64,000 nucleotides of DNA from Pedobacter quisquiliarum (GCF_014642175.1 NZ_BMIL01000004.1:248001-312000); one strand, 5' to 3'. Numbered from the stretch's first letter, positions 44,027-55,296 are shown. Program-made: numbers and translations. Notes: generated by a model not told the origin, from the sequence alone.

Positions 44027-46405
44027 ATGTTTGTACAAAAAAGAGACGGCCGCAAGGAAGTGGTGAAATTTGATAAAATCACTGCCAGAATTGAAAAGCT
44101 ATGTTATGGCTTCAACCCGGAACTGGTTGATCCAATTGACGTTGCGAAGAAAGTTATTGAAGGCCTTTATGATGGCGTAACTACTTCAGAGCTGGATAAC
44201 CTGGCTGCAGAAACTGCTGCATCGTTAACCACCAAACATCCGGATTATGCTTTGTTGGCATCCCGCATCGCGGTATCCAACCTGCATAAAAATACCACAA
44301 AGTCTTTCTCTAAAACCATGGAGATGCTTTACAACTATGTGGATCCGAAAAATGGTAAAGCTGCTTCGCTGATCGCGGAAGATGTGTGGCAGGTGATTCT
44401 GGAAAATGCAGATATCCTGGATAGCACCATCATTTATGACCGTGATTTTGGTTTCGACTACTTCGGTTTCAAAACGCTGGAGAAGTCTTACTTGCTGAAA
44501 GTAGATGGCCAGATCGTTGAACGTCCACAGCACTTGTTTATGCGTGTTTCTGTAGGTATCCACAAGTCGGACATCGATAGCGCAATTAAAACATACAACC
44601 TGATGAGTGAGCGCTGGTTTACGCATGCAACGCCAACGCTATTTAATGCAGGTACCCCGAAACCACAAATGTCTTCTTGTTTCTTGCTAACCATGCAGGA
44701 TGACAGTATTGAAGGCATCTATGATACTTTAAAACAAACCGCTAAGATTTCACAAAGTGCAGGTGGTATTGGATTGAGCATCCACAACATCCGCGCAACA
44801 GGATCTTATATTGGTGGTACAAACGGCACCAGCAATGGCATTGTGCCAATGCTTAAGGTGTTTAACGACACCGCACGTTATGTAGATCAGGGTGGCGGTA
44901 AGCGTAAAGGTGCATTTGCTATTTACCTGGAGCCTTGGCATGCGGATATTTTCTCTTTCCTTGATCTTCGTAAGAACCACGGTAAAGAAGAACTGCGTGC
45001 ACGTGATTTATTCTATGCCCTTTGGATCAGTGATTTGTTCATGAAGCGTGTGGAAGAAGATGGCCAATGGAGCTTGTTCTGTCCGCATGAAGCACCAGGA
45101 CTGGCAGATTGCTTTGGCGCTGAATTCGAAGCGTTGTTCACAAAGTATGAGCAGGAAGGTCGCGCGAGAAAAACCATCAAAGCGCAAGAGCTTTGGTTTG
45201 CCATTCTGGATGCACAAATTGAAACTGGTAACCCATTCCTGTTGTACAAAGACGCGGCGAACAGCAAGTCTAACCAGCAGAACCTTGGTACCATCAAAAG
45301 TTCCAACCTATGTACCGAGATCATCGAGTACACTTCTAAAGATGAAGTAGCGGTATGTAACCTTGCTTCTTTAGCTTTACCTAGATACGTGATCAACGGT
45401 GAATTCGATCACCAGAAATTATATGATGTGACTTATCAGGCGACTTTAAACCTGAACAAGATCATCGATCATAACTACTACCCTGTAGATGAAGCCAGAA
45501 ACTCTAACCTTCGTCACCGTCCAATTGGATTGGGTGTACAGGGCTTGGCGGATGCGTTCATCCTGATGCGTTATCCTTTTGAAAGTGAAGAGGCGAAGAT
45601 CCTGAACAAGGAGATCTTTGAAACGATTTACTTCGCTGCAATGACGGCTTCAAACGACCTGGCTACTAAAGACGGTGCATATGAAACTTTTGAAGGTTCG
45701 CCATTGTCACAAGGCAAGTTCCAGTTTGATCTATGGAATGTTTCTCCAGAAAGCGGTCGCTGGGATTGGGAAACTTTACGTGAGAAGGTCATTAAGCATG
45801 GCGCACGCAACAGTTTATTGGTTGCGCCAATGCCAACAGCATCAACTTCACAAATCCTTGGTAACAACGAGTGTTTCGAGCCTTATACTTCAAACATCTA
45901 CACCAGAAGGGTATTAAGTGGCGAGTTCATCGTGGTAAACAAACACTTACTTAAAGATCTTGTGTCTTTAGGCCTTTGGAATACCGCCATGAAGGACAGG
46001 ATTATTCTGGCAAACGGTTCTATTCAGGACATTGCTGAAATTCCGCAGTACATTAAAGACCTTTACAAAACCGTTTGGGAGATTAAGATGCGTAGCATCA
46101 TTGATATGGCTGCCGACCGTGGCGCTTACATCTGCCAGTCGCAATCCCTAAACTTGTTCATCAATGCACCGAACACTTCAAAACTGACTTCAATGCATTT
46201 CTACGCATGGAAGAAAGGACTGAAAACAGGTATGTATTACCTGCGTACGCAGGCTGCATCGCAAGCGGTGAAGTTTACTGTGGAGAACCAATCGGGTAAA
46301 AACCTGGAGCCGGTTATTCCAGCGGTAATTGAGCAAAGTGCAGAGGAGATCGTCGAAGGACCAGTTTGTACAATGGAAGAGGGCTGCATCAGCTGCTCTG
46401 GTTAA
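44027..46405 (+). CDS. nrdA: ribonucleotide reductase large subunit (class Ia)
   Basis: 792-aa R1 (alpha) subunit. ATP-cone allosteric domain ~1-90 ([16 protein letters not shown]), R1 barrel with [16 protein letters not shown], the active-site strand [20 protein letters not shown] and the C-terminal redox pair in EEGCISCSG that re-reduces the site. The presence of the ATP cone suggests normal dATP feedback. It follows nrdB and is ended by a terminator at 46430. It needs thioredoxin or glutaredoxin, not in this window. Confidence 0.96.
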   Translation: MFVQKRDGRKEVVKFDKITARIEKLCYGFNPELVDPIDVAKKVIEGLYDGVTTSELDNLAAETAASLTTKHPDYALLASRIAVSNLHKNTTKSFSKTMEMLYNYVDPKNGKAASLIAEDVWQVILENADILDSTIIYDRDFGFDYFGFKTLEKSYLLKVDGQIVERPQHLFMRVSVGIHKSDIDSAIKTYNLMSERWFTHATPTLFNAGTPKPQMSSCFLLTMQDDSIEGIYDTLKQTAKISQSAGGIGLSIHNIRATGSYIGGTNGTSNGIVPMLKVFNDTARYVDQGGGKRKGAFAIYLEPWHADIFSFLDLRKNHGKEELRARDLFYALWISDLFMKRVEEDGQWSLFCPHEAPGLADCFGAEFEALFTKYEQEGRARKTIKAQELWFAILDAQIETGNPFLLYKDAANSKSNQQNLGTIKSSNLCTEIIEYTSKDEVAVCNLASLALPRYVINGEFDHQKLYDVTYQATLNLNKIIDHNYYPVDEARNSNLRHRPIGLGVQGLADAFILMRYPFESEEAKILNKEIFETIYFAAMTASNDLATKDGAYETFEGSPLSQGKFQFDLWNVSPESGRWDWETLREKVIKHGARNSLLVAPMPTASTSQILGNNECFEPYTSNIYTRRVLSGEFIVVNKHLLKDLVSLGLWNTAMKDRIILANGSIQDIAEIPQYIKDLYKTVWEIKMRSIIDMAADRGAYICQSQSLNLFINAPNTSKLTSMHFYAWKKGLKTGMYYLRTQAASQAVKFTVENQSGKNLEPVIPAVIEQSAEEIVEGPVCTMEEGCISCSG

Positions 46406-46429
46406 GATAAAATAATGGTTAATTCACCT

Positions 46430-46461
46430 GGGAGTAGATTTTCATCTGCTCCCTTTTTTTT
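46430..46461 (+). terminator. terminator after nrdA
   Basis: Stem GGGAGTAGAT (one G-U) with ATCTGCTCCC and a following run of T's; 25 bp after the nrdA stop. Confidence 0.85.
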
Positions 46462-46532
46462 GTAATAACATTACCTGCTGGGTGAGGGCATGAGTTGGAA
46501 TTGAGCTTTATCAAATTAATGAACGTTATTAA

Positions 46533-46745
46533 ATGTCTAAACACGAGATAATTCCTTGCGAGCGCTGTAGCGCCAGAATTGAATGTAAGGCAAACTCATA
46601 CACCAAGTGCCAGTGTTCGGGTATACAGCTAACGCTAAACGAAGTACAATATATAGCTGAACTTTATGATGGCTGCTTGTGTATTGTATGTCTTCATGAG
46701 TTACAAAAAGAATACCGGCTAAGCATGTGTAATCATTCAGTATAA
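46533..46745 (+). CDS. cysteine-rich CWC-family small protein
   Basis: 70-aa protein with nine cysteines in CxxC and CxC pairs (PCERCSARIECKA, KCQCSG, GCLCIVCLHEL). This is the pattern of the cysteine-rich CWC family, presumably a small zinc- or iron-binding module. No signal peptide or membrane segment, so cytosolic. It stands alone between nrdA and aguB; function unknown. Confidence 0.75.
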   Translation: MSKHEIIPCERCSARIECKANSYTKCQCSGIQLTLNEVQYIAELYDGCLCIVCLHELQKEYRLSMCNHSV

Positions 46746-46791
46746 TTACAACAGGGAATTAACTATACGGCAGTCCCAAAAATATTTTCTA

Positions 46792-46799
46792 TAACTTTG
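46792..46799 (+). promoter_or_regulatory. -7 promoter box of the aguB gene
   Basis: TAACTTTG fits TAnnTTTG, 19 nt before the aguB ATG at 46819. No clear -33 element. Confidence 0.55.
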
Positions 46800-46818
46800 C
46801 ATTTCAAAAATTTATTGA

Positions 46819-47694
46819 ATGGCTAAAGTACAAGTTGGATTGGTGCAGATGAGCTGTACCAGTAATAAACAGGAAAATTTAGATAAAGCGATCGTAAAGA
46901 TCCGCGAGGTTGCTGCGCAAGGTGCCCAGGTGGTATGTTTGCAGGAGTTATTTACCTCACTGTATTTTTGTGATGAGGAGAATTACGACAATTTTCAGTT
47001 GGCAGAGGCCATTCCGGGTCCTTCTACCGATGCTTTATCTGTTGTTGCCGCAGAATTGAATGTGGTAATTGTAGCTTCTTTATTTGAGAAAAGAGCCGAA
47101 GGGCTTTACCATAATACCACCGCAGTGCTTGATGCTGATGGTGCTTATCTGGGTAAATATCGTAAAATGCACATCCCTGATGATCCAGGTTTTTATGAGA
47201 AATTCTATTTCACGCCAGGTGATCTGGGCTATAAAGTGTTTAAAACGAAGTATGCTAAAATTGGCGTGCTGATCTGCTGGGATCAATGGTATCCGGAAGC
47301 TGCACGTTTGACGGCATTGATGGGCGCCGACTTCCTGTTTTATCCAACGGCTATTGGCTGGGCGGCGACACAGGATGAAGGTACCAACACAGAGCAGTAC
47401 AATGCATGGCAGACCATTCAGCGTTCGCATGCGATTGCAAACGGTGTTCCCGTAGTGAGCGTAAACCGCGTGGGTGAAGAAGCTGGCGTGAAGTTCTGGG
47501 GTGGATCTTTTGTGTCCAATCCTTTTGGAACCCTATTATACAAAGCTTCGCATGATGTTGAAGAGCTGAAAGTTGTTGAACTTGATCTATCCAGATCGGA
47601 TAGCTACAGGACACACTGGCCTTTCCTTCGCGATCGCAGAATTGACAGTTATTCACAAATTACAAAAAGGTACATAGATGACGAGTCTATTTAA
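46819..47694 (+). CDS. aguB: N-carbamoylputrescine amidase
   Basis: 291-aa carbon-nitrogen hydrolase that cleaves N-carbamoylputrescine to putrescine, CO2 and ammonia. Catalytic triad in CLQELFTSLYF (Glu), GKYRKMHIPDDPG (Lys) and VLICWDQWYPEAARL (Cys153). The family segment NRVGEEAGVKFWGGSF is present. Overlaps the start of aguA by 17 bp, so both form one operon for making putrescine from agmatine. The name rests on the partner gene as well as the family. Confidence 0.93.
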   Translation: MAKVQVGLVQMSCTSNKQENLDKAIVKIREVAAQGAQVVCLQELFTSLYFCDEENYDNFQLAEAIPGPSTDALSVVAAELNVVIVASLFEKRAEGLYHNTTAVLDADGAYLGKYRKMHIPDDPGFYEKFYFTPGDLGYKVFKTKYAKIGVLICWDQWYPEAARLTALMGADFLFYPTAIGWAATQDEGTNTEQYNAWQTIQRSHAIANGVPVVSVNRVGEEAGVKFWGGSFVSNPFGTLLYKASHDVEELKVVELDLSRSDSYRTHWPFLRDRRIDSYSQITKRYIDDESI

Positions 47695-48751
47695 GGATAC
47701 ACCGAAGCAGGTTGGCTACAAATTCCCAGCAGAATGGGAACTGCATGAAGCAACATGGTTAAGCTGGCCACATAAGGAAGCATCCTGGCCAGGTAAGATT
47801 GAGACCATTTATGGTCCATACTGTGAATTTATTAAGGTGGTTGCCGAAGGCGAAAAAGTGCGGATCAACATCAATGATGAGGATACCAAAGCTTTCGCAA
47901 TAGCGGAACTGGAGAAAGTTGGTGCAGACCTGAATAACATTGAGTTTTTCATGCATCCGACCAACGACGCCTGGTGCCGGGATCATGGTCCCGCATTCCT
48001 GCTGAATGAAGATCGCACTAAAAAAGCAGTGATCGACTGGGGTTACAATGCCTGGGGGGGGAAATATCCGCCATTTGATTTAGATGATGTGATTCCAACA
48101 ACCATTGCACAGCACTACAAGTTGCCATTATATACCCCAGACATCGTGATGGAAGGGGGCTCGGTGGAGTTTAATGGTGCAGGAACGATATTGACAACAA
48201 CGGCTTGTTTGTTAAATGAAAACCGAAATCCGCACCTTAATAAATTCCAGATTGAGCAATACCTGATGGAATATTATGGCGCAGAGCAGATCCTTTGGTT
48301 AGGCGATGGCATTGTTGGTGATGATACAGATGGGCACATTGATGATATTACCCGTTTTGTGAATGAAGATACCGTGTTGACGGTAATTGAGGAGAACGAG
48401 GAAGACGAAAACCATCACTTGCTACAGGAGAACCTGGAGGCTTTAAAGCAGATGAAGCTCCTTAGCGGCAAGCCGCTGAAGGTGGTTACTTTGCCGATGC
48501 CTTCACCGGTGATCCATGAAGATACCCGTTTGCCAGCTTCTTACGCGAACTTCTACATTGCGAACAAAGCAGTAGTGGTACCAACCTTTAGAGATGCGAA
48601 CGATCAACGCGCGTTGGATATCATCCAAAGTGTATTCCCGGACCGTAAGGTTGTGGGTATTGATTCTACGGACATCATCTGGGGCCTTGGTAGTTTCCAC
48701 TGCCTGAGTCAGCAGGAGCCTGCGCTATTCAAGCAAACACCAGCAATTTAA
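47678..48751 (+). CDS. aguA: agmatine deiminase
   Basis: 357-aa agmatine deiminase of the guanidino-modifying fold, converting agmatine to N-carbamoylputrescine. Active-site pieces: WPHKEASWPG, NDAWCRDHGPAF, the Asp/Glu/His patch VMEGGSVEFN and DDTDGHIDDI, and catalytic Cys342 in GSFHCLSQQEP near the C-terminus. Overlaps aguB; pathway agmatine to putrescine, cytosolic. I see no arginine decarboxylase in the window. Confidence 0.95.
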   Translation: MTSLFKDTPKQVGYKFPAEWELHEATWLSWPHKEASWPGKIETIYGPYCEFIKVVAEGEKVRININDEDTKAFAIAELEKVGADLNNIEFFMHPTNDAWCRDHGPAFLLNEDRTKKAVIDWGYNAWGGKYPPFDLDDVIPTTIAQHYKLPLYTPDIVMEGGSVEFNGAGTILTTTACLLNENRNPHLNKFQIEQYLMEYYGAEQILWLGDGIVGDDTDGHIDDITRFVNEDTVLTVIEENEEDENHHLLQENLEALKQMKLLSGKPLKVVTLPMPSPVIHEDTRLPASYANFYIANKAVVVPTFRDANDQRALDIIQSVFPDRKVVGIDSTDIIWGLGSFHCLSQQEPALFKQTPAI

Positions 48752-48777
48752 TTTGATATACTATTAACCAAGCATAA

Positions 48778-49521
48778 ATGAAATTATTAGAAGGAAAAAC
48801 CGCACTGATTACTGGTGCTTCTAAAGGGATCGGACGTAAAATCGCAGAGAAATTTGCAGAACAAGGTGCAAAAGTTGCTTTCACTTACTTATCATCAGTA
48901 GAAAAAGGTGAAGCATTGGAGCAGGAACTGCAAAGCTTTGGTACCCAGGTTAAGGGTTACCGTTCTGACGCATCAAAGTTTGATGAAGCAGAGAAACTGA
49001 TCAGCGACGTTATCGCTGATTTCGGCGCATTAGATATCGTGGTAAACAATGCAGGTATCACCAAAGATGGTCTGTTGATGCGCATGAGTGAAGAGAACTT
49101 TGATGATGTGATTAACGTGAACCTGAAATCGGTATTCAACATTACCAAGGCGGCTTCTAAGATTATGATGAAAGCCCGTAAAGGTGTGTTCATCAACATG
49201 AGCTCAGTTGTTGGTGTGCAGGGTAATGCCGGTCAGGCGAACTATGCGGCTTCTAAAGCGGGTATCATTGGCTTCTCAAAATCTGTAGCAAAAGAGCTTG
49301 GCTCCAGGAACATTCGCAGCAACGTTGTTGCACCAGGTTTTATTCGTACGGAGATGACCGACGTGTTAGATCCTAAGGTGGTAAAAGGCTGGGAAGAGGG
49401 TATTCCTTTGAAACGTGCGGGTGAAGTGGAAGATGTGGCAAACGTATGTGTTTTCCTTGCATCAGACATGAGTGCGTATGTAACCGGACAGGTTATCGCT
49501 GTAGACGGCGGTATGTTGTAA
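48778..49521 (+). CDS. fabG: 3-oxoacyl-ACP reductase
   Basis: 247-aa SDR enzyme of fatty-acid synthesis, reducing beta-ketoacyl-ACP with NADPH. Motifs: ALITGASKGIGRKIA, VVNNAGITKDGLLMRMSEE (typical FabG), catalytic Ser in NMSSVVG and YAASK; the C-terminus VTGQVIAVDGGML is standard. It follows aguA after 26 bp and ends at a strong terminator. High confidence in function; other fabG copies may exist outside the window. Confidence 0.94.
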   Translation: MKLLEGKTALITGASKGIGRKIAEKFAEQGAKVAFTYLSSVEKGEALEQELQSFGTQVKGYRSDASKFDEAEKLISDVIADFGALDIVVNNAGITKDGLLMRMSEENFDDVINVNLKSVFNITKAASKIMMKARKGVFINMSSVVGVQGNAGQANYAASKAGIIGFSKSVAKELGSRNIRSNVVAPGFIRTEMTDVLDPKVVKGWEEGIPLKRAGEVEDVANVCVFLASDMSAYVTGQVIAVDGGML

Positions 49522-49571
49522 TTTAAAATACTTCTTACAGGCTGTGTTAAACAGCTTTGTTAAAAATACCT

Positions 49572-49603
49572 GAACCCCGCAAATGCTGCGGGGTTCTTTT
49601 TTT
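49572..49603 (+). terminator. rho-independent terminator after fabG
   Basis: Perfect 10-bp stem GAACCCCGCA / TGCGGGGTTC with 5-nt loop and a run of seven T's. Confidence 0.93.
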
Positions 49604-49648
49604 ACCAGAAAATTCTGGATATATTGTTGCACATAGCAAATCTGTTCA

Positions 49649-50260
49649 ATGACGATAACGACCGCCGAAGCCATAGAAATCCTGGGTACCATTGCATTTG
49701 CCATCTCGGGTTCTTTTGCGGCCATGCAGAAGCGGCTGGATCCTTTCGGCGTGCTGATCATTGCGTTTGTGACTTCCATTGGTGGCGGTACCGTGCGGGA
49801 CCTGCTGCTGGGGGATACCCCTGTCGCCTGGATGCGGGATGTAAACTACTGCCTGCTGATCCTGGTGACATCCCTGCTGACGATCTTCTTCAAGAAAAAC
49901 ATCAAGCGTTTTAAGGTGACGCTGTTCATCTTTGACTCGCTGGGTTTGGGCTTGTTCACCATGCTGGGTTTGCAGAAAGGCATCAACTTCGGACTTGATC
50001 CCGGGATGTGTGTGGCGCTGGGCACCATCACTGGCTGCTTTGGTGGTATCATCAGAGATACGCTCTTAAATGCAATCCCTTTGATCTTTAGACAGGAAAT
50101 TTACGCTACAGCGTGTATTCTGGGTGGGGTGTTGTACTTTGGACTGCTGGAAATGAATATGAAGCCCGACTTCGCGAAGGTTTCGGTGATTGGCTTTATC
50201 TTTCTGCTGCGGATTGTTGTGGTGCGCTATAAGCTCGCGCTGCCGAAGTTTGGCTATTAG
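49649..50260 (+). CDS. TRIC-type cation channel family (UPF0126) protein
   Basis: 203-aa inner-membrane protein of the trimeric intracellular cation channel family. Two glycine-rich repeats, AFAISGSFAAMQKRLDPFG with SIGGGTVRDLLLGDTP and the later GLGLFTMLGLQKG with GCFGGIIRDTLLNAIP, seven predicted helices. Members conduct K+ or Na+; function here is inference. It is convergent with the DivIC-like gene, and their ends overlap by 4 bp. Confidence 0.9.
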   Translation: MTITTAEAIEILGTIAFAISGSFAAMQKRLDPFGVLIIAFVTSIGGGTVRDLLLGDTPVAWMRDVNYCLLILVTSLLTIFFKKNIKRFKVTLFIFDSLGLGLFTMLGLQKGINFGLDPGMCVALGTITGCFGGIIRDTLLNAIPLIFRQEIYATACILGGVLYFGLLEMNMKPDFAKVSVIGFIFLLRIVVVRYKLALPKFGY

Positions 50261-50556
50261 TCTTTAGGCGTTTCTTCAACAATAACAAAGACATCTTCAT
50301 TGTCTTTCTTCATAAAGTATTTTTCGCGCGCAAATTTCTCTGCCATTTTTAGGTTGGAGGTCAGTTCTTTCAGGTCCTTTTTTACCTGATTGGTTTCCTG
50401 CTCGTAAAAGGCTTTTTCATCTTTAAGCTTGGAAACTTCTGAGCTGTACTCATATTGAGATAGCATATCGTTTCTGTCGAAAAACAGCATCCATACCACG
50501 AATGCGAAAGCGCAGAGGAAGTACTTGTTACGGAAGAGTTCGATTAACCTTTTCAT
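50257..50556 (-). CDS. FtsL/DivIC-like septum protein
   Basis: 99-aa bitopic membrane protein: short N-terminal tail, one helix (~10-27; FLCAFAFVVWMLFF) and a coiled coil (~35-75; EVSKLKDEKAFYEQETNQV), the layout of DivIC/FtsB septum-formation initiators. The start at 50556 (MKRLIELFRNKYF) was preferred; the longer frame adds 25 unrelated residues. It lies downstream of the enolase gene on the same strand. Function by family. Confidence 0.85.
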   Translation of the reverse strand: MKRLIELFRNKYFLCAFAFVVWMLFFDRNDMLSQYEYSSEVSKLKDEKAFYEQETNQVKKDLKELTSNLKMAEKFAREKYFMKKDNEDVFVIVEETPKD

Positions 50557-50636
50557 TGATACAAATATAAAAGAAAAGCAAGGCGAAGGGGATTTATTTT
50601 GAAACCGTTGTAAGGCTTTATGGAAGGGCATAAAAA

Positions 50637-50670
50637 AACGGTCGCTACATTGCTGTAACGACCGTTCTAA
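50637..50670 (-). terminator. terminator after eno
   Basis: On the minus strand AACGGTCG and CGACCGTT pair with further inner base pairs, followed by a run of T's (A's at 50632-50638 on the plus strand). Ends the enolase transcript before the DivIC-like gene. Confidence 0.85.
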
Positions 50671-50752
50671 GGATTTGTCCTGGCTCAGGGAATAACCTGA
50701 TTAGGGCCCTTAAGCATTGCGGCGATAGATGCTACTGCCGCAGGTGCTCGTC

Positions 50753-52057
<1,305 letters not shown>

Positions 52058-52107
52058 TTATGTTTTGATTTCGCTTAGTGTAAAGTTTACAATTACCAAG
52101 CAGTATT

Positions 52108-52115
52108 CAAAGTTA
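52108..52115 (-). promoter_or_regulatory. -7 box of eno
   Basis: TAACTTTG on the minus strand fits TAnnTTTG, 63 bp before the enolase start. No clear -33 element. Confidence 0.4.
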
Positions 52116-52152
52116 AACAAATAATAAAATAATAGGTTTTGATGCGGGTTTT

Positions 52153-53244
52153 TTATTCCCACTTAAAGACTTTAACCGCAACGGCGTAGATCAGAATTCC
52201 CCAGATCAGGAGGATCATCATTTCGAATTTCACCTCCCAGAGGTTATAACCTTCAAAGGCGACCTTACGCATGGCGTCGTTGAGGTAGGTGAGGGGCAGT
52301 GCGCGACTGATGGGCTGCAGCCATTCCGGAAAGTTGTCGATCGGGAAAAAGGTACCGGAGAGTAGGAACTGCGGTAAGGTGACGATGTTGGATATCGGCG
52401 GGATGGTGCTTTCGCTTTTGGCAATGCCGGACACTACGAACCCGAAGCCCATGAACACCACGAGTCCGAGCACGGCGAGTATCAGCATGTTCAGCACCGT
52501 AATGACCCCGTTGATGAGGGTGAAATGGAAGAAGAAGTGACCCACCAGAATGATGAATACCGCGCCTAAAAGGGCAAATCCAATCCTGGCCAGACCTTCA
52601 CCAAACACGATGCTGGAGCGTCTTACCGGCGTGGCGAAAAAGCGTTTGATCACCAGGGTTTGTCGTAAGCTGAAGAACACGAAGGCCGTACCGAAGACCC
52701 CTGTGCTCAGCAGCGAGAAGCCCAGCTGGCCTGGTAGGATAAAATCAATAACCCGGTAGGTTCTGCCATGCACCGTACTTTCTTTGAGCACTGCAACACT
52801 GGGTTTCAGGTTCTTGGTGTTCAGTTCGTAAAGTGCATTGGTTAGTAAGGATTTAAGGATGCTGCCTTTGTCTCTGGAAGCGGAAGTATATTGTATATTC
52901 GCCGTATAGGCAGGGCTGTCTGCAGGGTTTTTCTGCACGTTGATGACGCCGTCGATGTTGCCTTTCTCCAAGCTTGTTGCAAGCTCCTGCGCGTTTTTGT
53001 CGCGCACCAGTTTAACGACCTGGATTTGCTCCAGCGCAGCCATCACTGGGTTCTGAAGGTCGGAGCCGGGCGCAACGCCAAGACTTACCTTCGGGGTGCT
53101 GCCGCTTAAAAAGCCAAAGATCAGGATGAAGATCAGGGGGAAGGCGAGCGTAAATACGACTGCCGAAGGACTGCGCGTAATGGAGCGGAAACTGGCTTTC
53201 GCCAGGGCCAGCGTTGCCTTGGTATGGTTATATGATTTTTGCAT
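52153..53244 (-). CDS. ABC-2-type transporter permease
   Basis: 363-aa inner-membrane permease of an ABC-2 exporter: one N-terminal helix (PSAVVFTLAFPLIFILIFGF), a ~150-residue periplasmic domain, then five helices (TGVFGTAFVFFSLRQTLVIK, FALLGAVFIILVGHFFF, LNMLILAVLGLVVFMGFGFV, LPQFLLSGTFFPIDNFPEWL). Start at 53244, 2 bp after the stop of the ATPase gene, so one operon. The substrate (drug, lipid or polysaccharide) is unknown. Confidence 0.9.
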   Translation of the reverse strand: MQKSYNHTKATLALAKASFRSITRSPSAVVFTLAFPLIFILIFGFLSGSTPKVSLGVAPGSDLQNPVMAALEQIQVVKLVRDKNAQELATSLEKGNIDGVINVQKNPADSPAYTANIQYTSASRDKGSILKSLLTNALYELNTKNLKPSVAVLKESTVHGRTYRVIDFILPGQLGFSLLSTGVFGTAFVFFSLRQTLVIKRFFATPVRRSSIVFGEGLARIGFALLGAVFIILVGHFFFHFTLINGVITVLNMLILAVLGLVVFMGFGFVVSGIAKSESTIPPISNIVTLPQFLLSGTFFPIDNFPEWLQPISRALPLTYLNDAMRKVAFEGYNLWEVKFEMMILLIWGILIYAVAVKVFKWE

Positions 53245-53246
53245 TA

Positions 53247-54014
53247 TTATCCTTCGCGCCATGCTTTTCCGGTAAGCGTGATGAACACATCTTCCAGATT
53301 CGCTTTTTTAACTTCTTTTTTACGTTCAAAACCACTGTTCACCAGGTTGTCGATCAGCTGATCGGGGGTGTCCAGGGCGATGATCTCTCCGCGTTCCACA
53401 AAGGCCACGCGGTCGCAGAGTTGCTCTGCTTCGTCCATGTAGTGGGTGGTAAGCACCACGGTAGTGCCTTGGTTTCTGATGTCGATGATTAAGTCCCACA
53501 GATTACGACGGGCCTGGGGGTCCAGTCCTGTCGTAGGTTCATCGAGGAAAACTATTTTCGGCGCATTGATCAGCGTTGTTGCAATGGAGAAGCGCTGCTT
53601 TTGTCCGCCGGAAAGTTCCTTGTATTTAGCCTTGGCTTTGTCCTGCAGGTTTACCTTGGCAAGCATGTCCATAGGTTTGGTATCTACGCCGTATAATCCG
53701 GCAAAGAGCTCGATAAGTTCTACAAGATTGAGGTTGGGGTAGTAACCGGCAGCTTGCAGCTGCACACCGATGATCTGTTTGATTGCACCGGCGTTTTTTT
53801 CTACGTCATGGCCATTTACCAGCACTTCACCGGAGGTCTTGTCGCGCAGGGTTTCAATGATCTCCAGGGTAGTGGTCTTCCCGGCCCCATTGGGGCCGAG
53901 TAAGCCAAATATCTCGTTTTCTAAAACGTCAAATGTAATGCCCTTCAGGGCAGTGAAATCGCCGTACTTCTTAACCAGGTTTTTAACGCTGATTATCGCC
54001 TTAGCGCCGTCCAT
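53247..54014 (-). CDS. ABC transporter ATP-binding protein
   Basis: 255-aa ATPase of the ABC-2 exporter: Walker A GPNGAGKTT, Q-loop in GVQLQAAGYY, signature LSGGQKQR, Walker B KIVFLDEPTTGLD, H-loop LTTHYMDEAEQL. Two bp before the permease gene and close after carA. Daunorubicin-resistance type by sequence. One full-length operon; no regulator seen. Confidence 0.93.
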   Translation of the reverse strand: MDGAKAIISVKNLVKKYGDFTALKGITFDVLENEIFGLLGPNGAGKTTTLEIIETLRDKTSGEVLVNGHDVEKNAGAIKQIIGVQLQAAGYYPNLNLVELIELFAGLYGVDTKPMDMLAKVNLQDKAKAKYKELSGGQKQRFSIATTLINAPKIVFLDEPTTGLDPQARRNLWDLIIDIRNQGTTVVLTTHYMDEAEQLCDRVAFVERGEIIALDTPDQLIDNLVNSGFERKKEVKKANLEDVFITLTGKAWREG

Positions 54015-54016
54015 GA

Positions 54017-55129
54017 TTACCAGCTAACCTCGCCAGTAATTAATCCTACGAAATCGTCAAACAGGTAACGTGAGTCGTGTGGACCTGGAGAAGATTCCGG
54101 GTGGTACTGCACGGAGAAAGCTTTCTTGCCTTTCACGCGGATACCTTCGATGGATTGGTCGTTCAGGTTAATGTGGGTAATTTCTACTTTATCAGAGCTC
54201 CTTACGTCGTCAGGTACAACCCCAAAGCCGTGGTTCTGTGAAGTGATCTCACATCTTTCAGTGATGATGTTTTTAACCGGGTGATTTAATCCACGGTGTC
54301 CGGTGAACATCTTCATGGTATTGATGCCGTTTGCCTGTGCCAGTAACTGGTGACCTAAGCAGATCCCGAATAAAGGTTTGTCAGCAGCAAGGATATCCTT
54401 CACCATTTCAATGGCGTAAGGCATTGCCGATGGATCACCAGGGCCGTTAGAGATGAAGTAAGCATCAGCACCCCATGCTTCCATTTCTGCGAAAGATGTT
54501 TTAGCAGGATAAACCTGAACATAAAGATCTCTGTCGTCGAAGTTGCGAAGGGTGTTTTTCTTAATACCAAAATCTACCGCAGCAACTTTATATTTTGCAT
54601 CCGGCGAACCGTAGAAGTAAGGTTTCTCTGTAGATACCTGTGAAGAAAGTTCCAGGCCGTCCATTGCTGGTACTGCGTTTAATCTTTCTTTCAGTTGGTC
54701 AACATCAAGGATCTCTGAGGAGATGATTGCATTCATTACACCTCTGTCTCGGATGTGTTTCACCAAAGCGCGGGTGTCGATATCGGAGATACCTACGATG
54801 TTTTCATTCTGGAAATAATCCTGGATGGACTCGGAAGCTTCTTTACGGCTGTAGCCAATGTTGAAGTTCTTACAAACAAGTCCGGCAATCTTAATGGAAT
54901 CAGATTCAATTTCCTCTTTGTGAATACCATAGTTACCAATGTGTGCATTGGTGGTCACCATAATCTGTCCGAAATAGGAAGGATCTGTAAAAATCTCCTG
55001 GTAACCGGTCATCCCGGTGTTGAAGCAGATTTCACCTGTTGTGGTTCCTATCTTTCCTGCTGCTTTTCCGTGATATACAGTGCCATCGGCTAAAAGCAAA
55101 ATTGCAGGTAACTTGGTGTAGTTAGTCAT
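54017..55129 (-). CDS. carA: carbamoyl-phosphate synthase small subunit
   Basis: 370-aa glutaminase subunit for carbamoyl phosphate (arginine and pyrimidine synthesis). N-terminal CPSase_sm domain (ILLLADGTVYHGKAAG, CFNTGMTGYQEIFTDPSYFG) and GATase1 domain with nucleophile in LFGICLGHQLLA and His/Glu in VQYHPESSPGPHDSR. The large subunit carB is not in the window. It is divergent from panB, with paired promoters in between. Confidence 0.96.
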   Translation of the reverse strand: MTNYTKLPAILLLADGTVYHGKAAGKIGTTTGEICFNTGMTGYQEIFTDPSYFGQIMVTTNAHIGNYGIHKEEIESDSIKIAGLVCKNFNIGYSRKEASESIQDYFQNENIVGISDIDTRALVKHIRDRGVMNAIISSEILDVDQLKERLNAVPAMDGLELSSQVSTEKPYFYGSPDAKYKVAAVDFGIKKNTLRNFDDRDLYVQVYPAKTSFAEMEAWGADAYFISNGPGDPSAMPYAIEMVKDILAADKPLFGICLGHQLLAQANGINTMKMFTGHRGLNHPVKNIITERCEITSQNHGFGVVPDDVRSSDKVEITHINLNDQSIEGIRVKGKKAFSVQYHPESSPGPHDSRYLFDDFVGLITGEVSW

Positions 55130-55242
55130 AATTTATGATCAGAAGTTATGTGGAAAAAAAAGAAAAACGTGGGATTTGCGACAGGATTGGCGCTTAGTTG
55201 GTTTAGAAATATGCAGTGATTTAACCCCTTCATTTTCGACTG

Positions 55243-55250
55243 CAAAGATA
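55243..55250 (-). promoter_or_regulatory. -7 box of carA
   Basis: TATCTTTG on the minus strand fits TAnnTTTG; it would give a leader of ~110 nt. Only 22 bp from the panB -7 box on the other strand, so the two promoters face away from a common region. Confidence 0.5.
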
Positions 55251-55271
55251 GGTTTTATGGCTAATTAAACC

Positions 55272-55279
55272 TAATTTTG
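55272..55279 (+). promoter_or_regulatory. -7 box of panB
   Basis: TAATTTTG fits TAnnTTTG, 18 nt before the panB ATG. A small hairpin GTTGT/ACAAC follows in the leader. Confidence 0.5.
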
Positions 55280-55296
55280 TTGTAAAAACAACACAT

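Noticed and set aside
52153..54014. ABC-2 pair as a novel antibiotic or polysaccharide export system
   Set aside because: Only the usual ATPase and permease are present, with no biosynthesis genes nearby; it is a common exporter type.
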